Origin: CAILZL01 sp049840395
GTDB taxonomy: Bacteria; Pseudomonadota; Gammaproteobacteria; Steroidobacterales; Steroidobacteraceae
Direction: 5' to 3'
Assembly (NCBI GenBank): GCA_049840395.1
Contig: JASGLD010000005.1
Span: forward strand, 744,001 to 808,000
Length of the DNA stretch: 64,000 bases
Under the pieces are notes generated by a model, which saw nothing but the letters and a program-made list of their open reading frames with translations, was not told where the DNA came from and ran no database searches. Shown piece by piece: positions 1 to 9,066 of this stretch (position 1 is its first letter; every line of letters begins with the position of its first letter). Made by a program: the position numbers and the translations under genes.

Positions 1-2
1 TA

Positions 3-41
3 ATCGCCACGGGCGCGATGTATATGACCGGCGGCCCGTAA
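3..41 (+). CDS. Possible C-terminal tail of a gene entering from the left
   Basis: The first bases can be read as 13 codons rich in Gly, Ala and Met, ending in a TAA stop. This is compatible with the end of a gene whose body lies outside the window. The stretch is too short to identify, and an open frame of this size arises easily by chance. The hairpin at 78-101 downstream is mildly consistent with a gene end here. Confidence 0.2.
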   Translation: MATGAMYMTGGP

Positions 42-77
42 AGCACCCATTTGGTCCGCTAAATTTCAAATGCGCGA

Positions 78-101
78 AGCAGGGCACATTTCAACCCTGC
101 T
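78..101. terminator. Hairpin between the left-edge tail and xthA
   Basis: AGCAGGG and CCCTGCT form a perfect 7-bp stem around a 10-nt loop. It lies just past the 3' end of the minus-strand exonuclease gene and past the possible plus-strand gene tail. No T tract follows on either side, so it is only a possible terminator. Confidence 0.3.
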
Positions 102-135
102 ACGCCTGTAGGCGTTGTCTCACTCGTACCGCGTA

Positions 136-900
136 CTAGTTAAATTCGGCGATTACCGGTGCATGATCCGACGGCCGTTCCTGTCGTCGTGGTTCTTTGT
201 CGATCAGACAGCCGGCGCAATCAGAGGTCATGCCACGACTGCCCAGAATTAGGTCGATTCTCAACCCGGCATTACGTCTAAAACCAGCGGCGCGATAGTC
301 CCACCAGCTGAAGGATTGTTCGGGTTGCTCAAAGGCGCGAAACAGGTCGTTCAAACCCAGTCCCAGCATATTGCGTAAGGCGCTGCGTTCCTGTTCGCTG
401 ACGTGCACACCACCTTCCCATGCCTTGGGGTCGTGTACATCGCGATCTTCAGGCGCAATGTTGAAGTCGCCGAGTAGCACCAGTTTCTCATGTTGTGCCA
501 GTTCCGCATCGAGATAGCGAGTCAATGCATCCAGCCATCTCAGCTTGTATTGAAACTTGTCCGAATCCAGCGCCTGGCCATTGGGGATATAAACATTGAT
601 CACCCGCACGCCATTGACGGTGGCGGCCAGCACACGCTTCTGTTCGTCGTCGAACCCGGGAATGCCGGCGACCACCTCTTCAATCGGTGACTTCGATAAC
701 AGCGCAACACCGTTATAGCTGCGTTGTCCACTGAACACCGCATGCAAGCCCAGCGATTGAATGGCTTCCAGCGGAAACTCATGGTCCTGTGCCTTGGTTT
801 CCTGCAAGGCAATGACATCGGCCTGGCCGGTCTGATGCCAGTTACTGAGCTGCGGCAGGCGCACCCGCAGCGAATTCACATTCCACGTTGCAATCTTCAT
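136..900 (-). CDS. xthA: Exodeoxyribonuclease III
   Basis: 254 aa, the usual length for the family. The fold is the endonuclease/exonuclease/phosphatase (AP-endonuclease) fold. The protein starts MKIATWNVNS, carries the LQETK metal-binding motif, LGDFN in the middle and SDHAPV at the C-terminus, all typical of ExoIII. The family cuts DNA at abasic sites and degrades 3' ends of duplex DNA in base excision repair. It lies 20 bp downstream of the M3 peptidase gene on the same strand, so the two may be co-transcribed. The assignment is from motif recognition and is secure at family level; a paralogous AP endonuclease name cannot be fully excluded. Confidence 0.95.
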   Translation of the reverse strand: MKIATWNVNSLRVRLPQLSNWHQTGQADVIALQETKAQDHEFPLEAIQSLGLHAVFSGQRSYNGVALLSKSPIEEVVAGIPGFDDEQKRVLAATVNGVRVINVYIPNGQALDSDKFQYKLRWLDALTRYLDAELAQHEKLVLLGDFNIAPEDRDVHDPKAWEGGVHVSEQERSALRNMLGLGLNDLFRAFEQPEQSFSWWDYRAAGFRRNAGLRIDLILGSRGMTSDCAGCLIDKEPRRQERPSDHAPVIAEFN

Positions 901-920
901 TAGGTTTTATACGGCCAAGG

Positions 921-2954
921 TTATGCGGCAAGGCCCAGTTGCTTCAGCAGTGGTTCGATCTTTGGCTTGCGGCCGCGGAATTCTACGAAGGCTTCCATGG
1001 CATCGCGGCTGCCGCCCTTCTCAAGAATGGCGCTGGCAAAGCGATGCGCGGTTTGCGGATTGAATACACCGTTCTCTTCGAAGGCGCTGAACGCGTCCGC
1101 CGCCAACACTTCGGCCCATTTGTAGCTGTAGTAGCCTGCTGCGTAACCGCCGGAAAAAATATGCGAGAAGCTGTTGGGGAAACGATTGAATGCCGGTGGC
1201 TTCATTACCGCGACTTGAGTGCGCACTTCTTCAAGTACGTCGAGCACGCGTGCGCCGCGCGCAGGCGTGTATTCAGCGTGAATGCGCAGATCGAGCAAGG
1301 CGAATTCCAGCTGTCGCACGGTTTGCATGCCGGCCTGGAAAGTGCGCGACGCGAGCAGACGTTGAAGTTCTGCTGCAGGCAATGGCAGGCCCGTTTCCAC
1401 ATGCTTGGATATCAACGGCAATACTTCCGGTTGCCAGGCAAAGTTCTCCATGAATTGACTGGGTAGTTCCACCGCATCCCAGGGCACGCCGTTGATGCCT
1501 GACACGCTGGGATAATCCACACGTGTCAGCATGTGATGCAGGCCATGACCGAATTCGTGGAACATGGTTACCACTTCGGAGTGCGTTAACAGCGCAGGTT
1601 TACTGCCCCCGTTTTTATCAACCAGGGGCGGCATGAAGTTGCACACCAGGTAAGCCACTGGCAAATAACTGCTCTGTCCCAGTTGCATGCGTCCCACGCA
1701 ATCGTCCATCCAGGCGCCGCCGCGCTTCTTGGCGCGCGCATAGAGGTCCACATAGAAGCTGCCGCGACGCGAACCGTCGCCGTTGAGGATGTCGAAGAAC
1801 TGCACATCCTCGTGATACTTCTCTACGTCTTTGCGTTCGACGATCTGCACGTTGTACAGGCGCGAAGCCACGGCGAACAAACCACTTAGAACTTGTGGCG
1901 CCGGAAAATAAGGACGCAGTGCTTCTTCGGATAAATCGAAACGCTGCTGCTTCATGCGTTCCGAATAAAAGCCCACATCCCATGAATTCAATTCGCGGCC
2001 GGCAAAGGCCTTGATCTCATCCAATTCACGCTGTGCCGCTTGTCTGCCGGGAACAGCCAGCTGATCCAGAAATGCTTTCACTTCTTCAACGGACTTGGCC
2101 ATCTTGGTGGCTAGCGAGTAGGTGGCGTAGTTATCGAAGCCCACCAATCCCGCCAGCTCATGACGCAGTTGCATGATCTGTTCGATCAAGGCGGTGTTAT
2201 CCCATTTGTCCGGCTGCAAGCCTTGATCCGAGGCACGTGTCACCCAGGCCTGATAAAACTCACGGCGCAGATTTTCATTCTCGCCATGCATCAACACGGC
2301 CATGTAGTTGGGTGCGTCCAGTGTGAACAGCCAGCCTGATTGTTGCTTCGCCTCCGCGGCAGCACGGGCGCGCTCGATAATGGGAGCGGGCAGCCCGGCC
2401 AGTTCTGCTGTATCGGTTATCTGACGCGACCAGGCGTTGGTGGCATCCAGTACGTTCTCGTCGAACTTGGCCTGCACTTGTGTGAGCTGCTCCATGATCT
2501 CTTTGTAGCGAGCCTTTTTATCAGCAGGCAGCGCCACACCGCTTAGGCGAAAATCGCGTAAAGCGTTATCGAGCAATTTCAATTGCGCAGCATTCAAGCG
2601 AGCGCCTTCTTCATTGCGCACCCGCTCGTACGCGCGATACAGCTGCTCGTTCTGTCCCAGATCGGTATGCCAGGCGCTGAGCAGGGGCAGGCAGGCGTTG
2701 TACGCGGTGCGCAGCTCATCCGAATTCATCACGCCATTCAAATGACCCACCGGCGACCAGGTGCGCGACAGCCGATGTTGCATCTGCTCAAGTGGCGCGA
2801 TGGTGTTGTCCCAAGTGGCCTCGGGCTGCGCCAGGATGGCGGTCAGTTGAGCGCGATTCTCTTCCAGCAATTGCTTGACGGCGGGTTCGATCTCATTGGC
2901 CTGGATGTGCTGGAAGGGCGGCAGGCCGGTAAAGGACAACAATGTGCTGGTCAT
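921..2954 (-). CDS. prlC: M3 family oligopeptidase A
   Basis: 677 aa from the ATG at 2954. An in-frame extension to 3023 exists but adds 23 unlikely residues upstream of the conserved MTSTLLSFTGLPPF start. The zinc motif HEFGH sits in the sequence FHEFGHGLHHML, diagnostic of M3 peptidases (thimet oligopeptidase family). Length matches E. coli oligopeptidase A (about 680 aa). The known role is cytoplasmic degradation of short peptides, including cleaved signal peptides. It is transcribed towards xthA. The divergent start region of about 105 bp is shared with the gamma carbonic anhydrase gene. Confidence 0.93.
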   Translation of the reverse strand: MTSTLLSFTGLPPFQHIQANEIEPAVKQLLEENRAQLTAILAQPEATWDNTIAPLEQMQHRLSRTWSPVGHLNGVMNSDELRTAYNACLPLLSAWHTDLGQNEQLYRAYERVRNEEGARLNAAQLKLLDNALRDFRLSGVALPADKKARYKEIMEQLTQVQAKFDENVLDATNAWSRQITDTAELAGLPAPIIERARAAAEAKQQSGWLFTLDAPNYMAVLMHGENENLRREFYQAWVTRASDQGLQPDKWDNTALIEQIMQLRHELAGLVGFDNYATYSLATKMAKSVEEVKAFLDQLAVPGRQAAQRELDEIKAFAGRELNSWDVGFYSERMKQQRFDLSEEALRPYFPAPQVLSGLFAVASRLYNVQIVERKDVEKYHEDVQFFDILNGDGSRRGSFYVDLYARAKKRGGAWMDDCVGRMQLGQSSYLPVAYLVCNFMPPLVDKNGGSKPALLTHSEVVTMFHEFGHGLHHMLTRVDYPSVSGINGVPWDAVELPSQFMENFAWQPEVLPLISKHVETGLPLPAAELQRLLASRTFQAGMQTVRQLEFALLDLRIHAEYTPARGARVLDVLEEVRTQVAVMKPPAFNRFPNSFSHIFSGGYAAGYYSYKWAEVLAADAFSAFEENGVFNPQTAHRFASAILEKGGSRDAMEAFVEFRGRKPKIEPLLKQLGLAA

Positions 2955-3059
2955 GGTCGAACTCGCGCAATGAAACAATGACCACGATATACGGGCTTGA
3001 GCCGCCGGGTTCAAGTTGGTCACAATGCGGACTTTCTATCGCCGCCCATTGAGTCCTCT

Positions 3060-3581
3060 ATGAATGTCAGGCCGTTTAAAAATATCCATCCGCAATTGGG
3101 CTCCGGCGTGTTTGTCGACCCCAGCGCGGTGGTTATCGGCCGGGTCACCTTGGGCGACGATGTGTCGATATGGCCCACTGCCGTCCTGCGTGGCGACGTC
3201 AATGACATTCGCGTCGGCGCCCGCAGCAATATCCAGGATGGCAGCGTGCTGCATGTCACCAGCCCCTATCCGGAAATGCCCAACGGCATTCCGCTGATCA
3301 TCGGTGAGGACGTTACGGTGGGGCATAGTGTTGTCCTGCACGCCTGCACCATCGGCAATTTCTGCCTGATCGGCATGGGCGCCACGGTGTTGGATGGTGC
3401 GGTATTGGACGACTACGTGTTCATCGGCGCCGGTGCGGTGGTCACGCCGGGCAAGAAGCTCAGCCGCGGCCTGTACCTGGGCAGCCCGGCGCGCCGGGTG
3501 CGCGACCTGACCGAGCGCGAAATCGCTGAACTGCACGAATCCTCCGAACACTATGTGGCCTTGAAAAACGAATATTTGTAA
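3060..3581 (+). CDS. Gamma carbonic anhydrase family protein (YrdA-like)
   Basis: 173 aa from the ATG at 3060; upstream in-frame codons exist but the family begins at MNVRPF. It shows the left-handed beta-helix pattern of hexapeptide repeats, with histidines in SVLHVT, VGHSVVLHAC and nearby that correspond to the metal ligands of gamma-class carbonic anhydrases, followed by the C-terminal helix. Bacterial relatives form trimers; many (YrdA, PaaY, CaiE types) have weak or unproven carbonic anhydrase activity. It is a single gene, divergent from the M3 peptidase and upstream of tRNA-Phe. Confidence 0.9.
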   Translation: MNVRPFKNIHPQLGSGVFVDPSAVVIGRVTLGDDVSIWPTAVLRGDVNDIRVGARSNIQDGSVLHVTSPYPEMPNGIPLIIGEDVTVGHSVVLHACTIGNFCLIGMGATVLDGAVLDDYVFIGAGAVVTPGKKLSRGLYLGSPARRVRDLTEREIAELHESSEHYVALKNEYL

Positions 3582-3621
3582 GGCCCTGCGGCGACTTGGG
3601 CGTCTATTTGGGTCTTTTGGG

Positions 3622-3650
3622 TTGACTCACCCGGATACCGCCGGTTTAAT
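3622..3650 (+). promoter_or_regulatory. Sigma-70 promoter for tRNA-Phe
   Basis: TTGACT at 3622-3627 and TTTAAT at 3645-3650 are separated by exactly 17 bp, close to the sigma-70 consensus. The following ACGCGCCCCT is a GC-rich discriminator, the type found in stringently controlled stable-RNA promoters. The tRNA begins 47 bp downstream, leaving room for a short 5' leader. Confidence 0.75.
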
Positions 3651-3696
3651 ACGCGCCCCTGTTTCGGCCGGTCATTCTTTGCGACCCGCCCAAAAT

Positions 3697-3772
3697 GGCC
3701 AAGTAGCTCAGTTGGTAGAGCAGCGGATTGAAAATCCGCGTGTCGCTGGTTCGATTCCGGCCTTGGCCACCA
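3697..3772 (+). tRNA. tRNA-Phe (anticodon GAA)
   Basis: 76 nt with CCA encoded. Acceptor stem GGCCAAG (3697-3703) pairs with CTTGGCC (3762-3768), discriminator A, then CCA. D arm contains AGCTCAGTTGGTAGAGC. Anticodon stem GCGGA/TCCGC encloses loop TTGAAAA, with anticodon GAA at 3730-3732. T loop is GGTTCGATTCC. All canonical tRNA positions are present, and the overall pattern matches bacterial tRNA-Phe. It is an isolated single tRNA gene. Confidence 0.98.
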
Positions 3773-4129
3773 TCCCAAATAGTTGAATCAGCGTGTACGG
3801 TTGGCGATGTCGTCAAAGGCTGTGCCTCCTTTTTTGTTTCCAATTCGCGGCAATCGACGTTCGGGCAGGTTTGTTGCGCCGGGTTGAGTCGTCGCTGCTT
3901 CGGTATGTTCTTGCAGGTGTTGAACTGGATCTGTTCCGCATGCCGGGGTGTTTTGCCGCTGCGCTAGCAAGCGCAAAGCAGGTGGGCCGCAATGGCAAAG
4001 TTGTGTGATTGTTATGCGCCTGCCGGTCAATGCCGCAACAATCCGATCTTTAGTTGTCGCGCTTCACGTACCATGTTTGGAGCAGGCGTAAAGGATGGGA
4101 ATCTTGCCAAGATCGATTGGATATAGCCG
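3773..4129. other. Intergenic region after tRNA-Phe
   Basis: No gene is supported in these 357 bp; short open frames on both strands look random. A weak stem (AGGC/GCCT around 3817-3827) followed by a T tract at 3829-3836 could end tRNA transcription. The promoter of the downstream sensor kinase presumably lies here but I could not pin it down. Confidence 0.5.
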
Positions 4130-7100
4130 GTGAGCGGACCGACCGACTTTTTGGTGGGCGGCGGTGAAATGGGTGCGTTGATGCGCGCTCATGATTGGTC
4201 CCATTCCTCGCTCGGTGCGCCACGCAACTGGCCGCAGGCACTGCGCACTGCGGTGCGCTTGATGCTCAACTCCGGTCATCCCATGTATGTTTTTTGGGGC
4301 AGCGACGGCGCCTGTCTCTACAACGATGCCTATCGTCGCTCCATTGGTCCGGAACGGCATCCCGTATCGCTGGGTCGTCCGGCGCGTGAAGTGTGGGATG
4401 AAATCTGGGACATCATCGGGCCGCAGATCGAGCAGGTCATGGCGGGGCGCGGCGCTACTTGGTACGAGAACGCCCTGGTTCCGATTACCCGCAACGGTAA
4501 GCGCGAAGACGTTTACTGGACTTATAGCTACAGCCCCATCGACGACGAGACTGCTCCAGCTGGCATTGGCGGCGTGTTGGTGGTGTGTACCGAGACCACC
4601 GAAGCAGTGGAAAGCACCAAGCGTCTGCAGGCGGAGCGGCAACGACAGCACGAACTATTGACGCAGATGCCGGGTTTCGTCGCCGTGCTGACCGGCCCGG
4701 ACCATGTGTACGAATATGTGAACGATGCTTACATCGCGCTGGCCGGCGACCGCAATTACCTGGGGCGGCCGGTACGCGAGATGTTTCCGGAGCTGGAAGG
4801 CCAGCCGTTTTTCGGGTTGCTCGATGGTGTCTACAAAACCGGCAAGCCGTTTCTGGCGCGCGCGATTGCCGTGCGTTTGGCGGGCGAGTCCAGTGATCGC
4901 TTCATCGATTTGATCTACACCGCTATTCGCGATGCCCACGGCAGGATTACCGGCATCTTTGTCGGTGGTTACGATGTCACGGAAGCGCAGCGCATGGCGG
5001 TGTTGCTCCAGCAAAGCGAAGCCCGGCTGCGTTTCATCGATGAACTGGGCGCACAGGTGCAGCAGCTGCGCGACGCGGATGCCATTCTCGCCACCACCAC
5101 GCGCCTGGTCGGTCAACACATGGGCGTCGCCGTCTGTGCCTATGCGGTGGTTGAAGACGACCAGAATCATTTCACCATTCGCGGCGATTGGACTGCGCCA
5201 GGTCTGCGCAGCATTGTGGGTAACTATCGGTTGAACGATTTCAGCAATCAGGCGGCGACCGCGCTGCGTGCGGGACAACCACTGGTAATCAACGATCGGC
5301 GTGAGTGGCCGCCCTATGAAGTGTCGGCATTCCGTGAATTAGGCATTGCTGCAACCATTTGCATTCCACTGATGAAGAATGGTCGATTGACGGCGTTGAT
5401 GGCGGTTCATGACAAGGTGCCGCGTGCCTGGACAGTCGAAGAGCATGCGTTGCTTCGCGAAGTGACCGAACGTTCCTGGGCGCATATCGAACGCCTGCGC
5501 ATCGAGTTGGAGTTGAGTGAAAGCGAGCGCCGTTATCGTGCGTTGTTCAATTCCATCGACGAAGGTTTTTGCATCATTGAATTCTTCGACGGGCCACATG
5601 GACCATTGAGCGACTACATTCACGTGGCCGCCAATCCCGCTTACGCCGTGCACGCCGGCATTCAAAATGTAGTGGGCCAAAAGGTCCGCGAGATGGTGGG
5701 CGAAGAGGCGCAGGGATGGATCGATCTATATGCCGGGGTGTTACGCACCGGCGAACCCATTCGCTTCGAACGTGAACTACGCGCCACCGGTCGTTGGCTT
5801 GAATTGGCGGCATTTCGTATCGAGCCGGCCAGTCGCAAGCAGGTGGCGGTCATCTTTCAAGATCTCACCTCGCGCAAGCAGGCCGAGGTCGCGCTGCGTG
5901 CCAGCGAAGCCAAGTTCCGCACTCTCACGCGCGCCATGCCCAATCAAGCCTGGACTGCGCATGGCGATGGCAGTTTCGATTGGTTCAACGAACGGGTGTA
6001 CGCCTATTCCGGCGCCGAGCTCAATCAACTCGACGGCAAGGGGTGGATCAGCATCGTGCATCCCGAAGATGTCGCCACTTGTACTGCGCGTTGGAAGGAA
6101 GCGCTTAGATTGGGAGAGACATTCGAAGCGCAGTTACGTCTGCGGCGCGCCGATGGGGTATGGCGCTGGCACATCGCACGTGCCGTGCCCATTAAAACCA
6201 CGGCGGGCGAAGTGGTGCGTTGGATTGGTACCAACACCGATATTCACGAACAGAAGGAAGCCAACGAAACGCTGGAGCAACGTGTGTCCGAACGCACCAG
6301 TCAGTTGATGCAAGCGGAGGAAGCGCTGCGACAATCACAAAAGATGGAAGCCATCGGCCAGCTCACCGGCGGCATCGCGCATGACTTCAACAATCTGCTG
6401 GGCGGCATCAGCGGCAGTCTGGAATTGTTGGACAGACGCCTGGCCGAAGGTCGCATCGACAGCCTGCCGAGATATATCTCTGCCGCGCAGGAAGGATCGC
6501 GGCGCGCGGCCTCGCTGACGCAACGTTTGTTGGCCTTCTCACGTCGGCAAACACTGGACCCCAAACCTCTCGACGCCAATCGCTTGATTGCCGGCATGGA
6601 AGAGTTGATTCGCAGAACCGTCGGCCCGACCATCGAAGTAGAAGTGGTCGGTGCAGGTGGCCTGTGGGCGACGCGTGTGGACCCATCGCAGCTGGAAAGT
6701 GCGCTGTTGAATTTATGTATCAATGCGCGCGACGCGATGGCGTCGCAGGGCGGTCGACTGACCATCGAGACTGCCAACAAATGGTTGGACGAACGCGCGG
6801 CGCGTGCGCGCGAGCTGCTTCCCGGTCAGTACATTTCGATTTGCGTCACCGACACCGGAACGGGCATGACGCCGGAAGTCATTGCCCGCGCCTTCGATCC
6901 CTTCTTCACCACCAAGCCCATCGGTCAGGGCACGGGACTTGGGCTGTCGATGATCTATGGTTTTGTGCGTCAGTCGAATGGCCAGGTGCGCATCTACTCC
7001 GAAGTGGGCAAAGGCACCACCATGTGCTTGTACCTGCCGCGCTATGTGGGCGCTGCAGATCAGCCGGATGATTTGGTGAACGAGCAAAGTATCGAGCTGG

Positions 7101-7471
7101 GTCATGGCGAGACCGTGCTGGTCATTGATGATGAACCCATTCTCAGAATGCTGGCGCTCGATGTGCTGAATGAAAACGGCTATCGAGTGTTGGAAGCCAT
7201 TGATGGTCCAAGCGGACTCAAGATTCTGCAATCTGATGTACGGGTCGATCTCTTGGTAACCGATGTGGGTTTACCCGGCGGCTTGAATGGCCGGCAAGTT
7301 GCCGATGCGGCGCGACTGCTGCGCCCGGATCTCAAAGTGCTGTTCATCACCGGCTATGCCGAGAATGCCGTCATCGGCAATGGTCATCTTGAACATGGCA
7401 TGGAGTTGATGACCAAACCCTTTCCCGTTGCCGCCTTGGTGCAAAAAGTCTGCGACATGCTGGAGCGCTAG
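4130..7471 (+). CDS. Multi-PAS/GAF hybrid sensor histidine kinase
   Basis: 1113 aa from a GTG; an ATG at 4169 is a shorter alternative, but the family motif FLVGGGEMG begins before it. Apparent order: PAS-like domain (about 30-155), PAS (180-285), GAF (300-445), PAS (465-580), PAS (590-710), coiled linker, HisKA with H751 in AHDFNNL, HATPase with DTGTGM and GQGTGLGLSM, then a receiver with D1045 in VTDVGLPGG. No transmembrane segment is evident, so it is probably cytoplasmic. Such kinases autophosphorylate and pass phosphate to their own receiver. No DNA-binding partner is adjacent and the input signal is unknown. Multiple PAS/GAF domains suggest light, redox or small-ligand sensing; this is family-level inference only. 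Confidence 0.92.
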   Translation: MSGPTDFLVGGGEMGALMRAHDWSHSSLGAPRNWPQALRTAVRLMLNSGHPMYVFWGSDGACLYNDAYRRSIGPERHPVSLGRPAREVWDEIWDIIGPQIEQVMAGRGATWYENALVPITRNGKREDVYWTYSYSPIDDETAPAGIGGVLVVCTETTEAVESTKRLQAERQRQHELLTQMPGFVAVLTGPDHVYEYVNDAYIALAGDRNYLGRPVREMFPELEGQPFFGLLDGVYKTGKPFLARAIAVRLAGESSDRFIDLIYTAIRDAHGRITGIFVGGYDVTEAQRMAVLLQQSEARLRFIDELGAQVQQLRDADAILATTTRLVGQHMGVAVCAYAVVEDDQNHFTIRGDWTAPGLRSIVGNYRLNDFSNQAATALRAGQPLVINDRREWPPYEVSAFRELGIAATICIPLMKNGRLTALMAVHDKVPRAWTVEEHALLREVTERSWAHIERLRIELELSESERRYRALFNSIDEGFCIIEFFDGPHGPLSDYIHVAANPAYAVHAGIQNVVGQKVREMVGEEAQGWIDLYAGVLRTGEPIRFERELRATGRWLELAAFRIEPASRKQVAVIFQDLTSRKQAEVALRASEAKFRTLTRAMPNQAWTAHGDGSFDWFNERVYAYSGAELNQLDGKGWISIVHPEDVATCTARWKEALRLGETFEAQLRLRRADGVWRWHIARAVPIKTTAGEVVRWIGTNTDIHEQKEANETLEQRVSERTSQLMQAEEALRQSQKMEAIGQLTGGIAHDFNNLLGGISGSLELLDRRLAEGRIDSLPRYISAAQEGSRRAASLTQRLLAFSRRQTLDPKPLDANRLIAGMEELIRRTVGPTIEVEVVGAGGLWATRVDPSQLESALLNLCINARDAMASQGGRLTIETANKWLDERAARARELLPGQYISICVTDTGTGMTPEVIARAFDPFFTTKPIGQGTGLGLSMIYGFVRQSNGQVRIYSEVGKGTTMCLYLPRYVGAADQPDDLVNEQSIELGHGETVLVIDDEPILRMLALDVLNENGYRVLEAIDGPSGLKILQSDVRVDLLVTDVGLPGGLNGRQVADAARLLRPDLKVLFITGYAENAVIGNGHLEHGMELMTKPFPVAALVQKVCDMLER

Positions 7472-7581
7472 CGTTGCATCGCTTGAAGATACGCCCTCTA
7501 TCCATGTGCAGTGATGATTCGCAGCATTCGCAAGATATACTCGGCTAGTACTACATTGATTTCGATTATCCGACTGCATTC

Positions 7582-8658
7582 ATGACCAAGTTAATTAAAG
7601 CGGAGAGCTATCTCTTTGCGGCGCTGTTGTTATTTCTGGTGGCTTTGCCACTGGAGGAATGGGCGCTGAATGCTGGTCGGGTCTTTACCCTGGCGCTGTC
7701 GTTGGTGTTGATCGGCGGTATCTTGCTTGCTTCTCTGCGCGTGGCGCATCACGCGGAGGTGCTGGCCGAAAAAGTCGGTGAACCTTACGGCACGATGATT
7801 CTGACGCTGGCCGCCGTGATAGTCGAAGTGGTGATTCTCTCGATTATGATGAGCCATACCAGCTCGCCAACGCTGGTGCGCGACACGATCTACTCTGCGG
7901 TGATGCTGGACTTGAACGGCATTCTCGGCATCGCTGCGGTACTGGGTGGTCTGCGCTATGGCGAGCAGAAATACAACGTCGACTCCGGCAATACTTACAT
8001 CGTCATGATCATGACGGCGATGGGGGTGTCGATGATCGTGCCCGAATTCGTGCCGCTCACCGAATGGAAGGCTTACTCGGTGTTCACCATTGTGATCATG
8101 GTGGTGTTGTACGGCATGTTCCTGCGCCTGCAAACCAGTCAGCACAGTTACTTCTTCAGTTACAGCTATGCGGAAACCGGTGAACGTGGGCGCAGTCATC
8201 CCGGCAGCGCGCGTCAGTCAGCGTTGTTGATCCTGGTGGGTGTGGTGCTGATCGGCTTCCTGGCAGAAGTGATGGCCAAGACGCTGGATGCCGGTTTGGC
8301 TGGCTCGGGTGTGCCGCCCATCATGGCAGGCTTGTTGGTTGCAACCATCTCCGCCAGTCCCGAAATTCTGACGGCGATTCGCGCGGCACTGGCCAATCGC
8401 ATGCAGCCGGTGGTGAACATTGCACTAGGCGCTTCGTTGTCCACCGTGATTCTGACCGTGCCGGTAATCGAGACTCTGGCACTACTCACCGACAAGCCCA
8501 TTCAAATGGCGTTGACGCCAGTGCAAACTGCCATGACCTTGCTGACGCTCATCATTGCCGGCATCAATCTGCACGATGGTGAAACCAATGCCATCGAAGG
8601 CATGACGCACTTCGTCTTGTTTGCGACGTTCTTGATGTTGGCGGCGTTGGGTGTTTGA
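7582..8658 (+). CDS. ChaA-type cation/proton antiporter
   Basis: 358 aa, almost entirely hydrophobic with about 10-11 transmembrane segments. The two half-repeats carry acidic motifs typical of the Ca2+/cation antiporter superfamily: EVVILS in the first half and ISASPEILTA in the second. These correspond to the alpha-repeats that bind the ion. Family members such as E. coli ChaA exchange Ca2+, Na+ or K+ for protons at alkaline pH. It lies 110 bp after the hybrid kinase. The next gene is convergent, with only 3 bp between the two stop codons. Confidence 0.88.
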   Translation: MTKLIKAESYLFAALLLFLVALPLEEWALNAGRVFTLALSLVLIGGILLASLRVAHHAEVLAEKVGEPYGTMILTLAAVIVEVVILSIMMSHTSSPTLVRDTIYSAVMLDLNGILGIAAVLGGLRYGEQKYNVDSGNTYIVMIMTAMGVSMIVPEFVPLTEWKAYSVFTIVIMVVLYGMFLRLQTSQHSYFFSYSYAETGERGRSHPGSARQSALLILVGVVLIGFLAEVMAKTLDAGLAGSGVPPIMAGLLVATISASPEILTAIRAALANRMQPVVNIALGASLSTVILTVPVIETLALLTDKPIQMALTPVQTAMTLLTLIIAGINLHDGETNAIEGMTHFVLFATFLMLAALGV

Positions 8659-8661
8659 GCG

Positions 8662-9066
8662 CTAACTCTTAACGTTACGAATCGGCCGCACCATCTTTTC
8701 CAGGAGATGCTCCAGAGCGGCGTTCGGCTCTGCACAGCGACCGCTATGTCCGGGCGACATTTGAATGACGGTGCTGCGCGGCGCGATCAACCAGTGAAAG
8801 CGTTCTCGTTGCGTGAGTTTGCCGATAGGGCCGGAATCAGGGCCGCCGGCACAGATGGCCAGAATGCTGTTGGCATGTAGACGAATGGCCTCGATATCCA
8901 GCGTGGCATCGAAAGCTTTCAGGCGCGCTTCGTCCAGCTCAATGCGGGCTTCCAGAAAATTTTTCGTCGGGCACGACACGATCGCGCCAATGTTGATGAA
9001 CTCCTGGCGTTCGACGCGCGGCACGACCCGCACGATGGCGTAGTCATACGAGCAATGATCGTGCAC
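8662..9066 (-). CDS. DUF3037 protein
   Basis: 134 aa from the GTG at 9066, chosen because a full AGGAGG lies 6 nt upstream; a TTG at 9084 would extend it by 6 residues. The N-terminal YDYAIVRVVPRVERQEFINIG is the DUF3037 signature, and the protein ends with a basic helix. The function of the family is unknown. It overlaps the 3' end of the HipA-like kinase gene by 23 bp, implying translational coupling. DUF3037 next to HipA-like kinases is a recurrent arrangement in bacteria (from recollection), so the two may act together. Confidence 0.88.
   Translation of the reverse strand: MHDHCSYDYAIVRVVPRVERQEFINIGAIVSCPTKNFLEARIELDEARLKAFDATLDIEAIRLHANSILAICAGGPDSGPIGKLTQRERFHWLIAPRSTVIQMSPGHSGRCAEPNAALEHLLEKMVRPIRNVKS

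Noticed and set aside
3551..3778. Open frame antisense to tRNA-Phe (contains PRPESNQRHADFQSAALPTELL)
   Set aside because: This is the well-known spurious translation of the tRNA complement, present in many genomes; it is not a gene.
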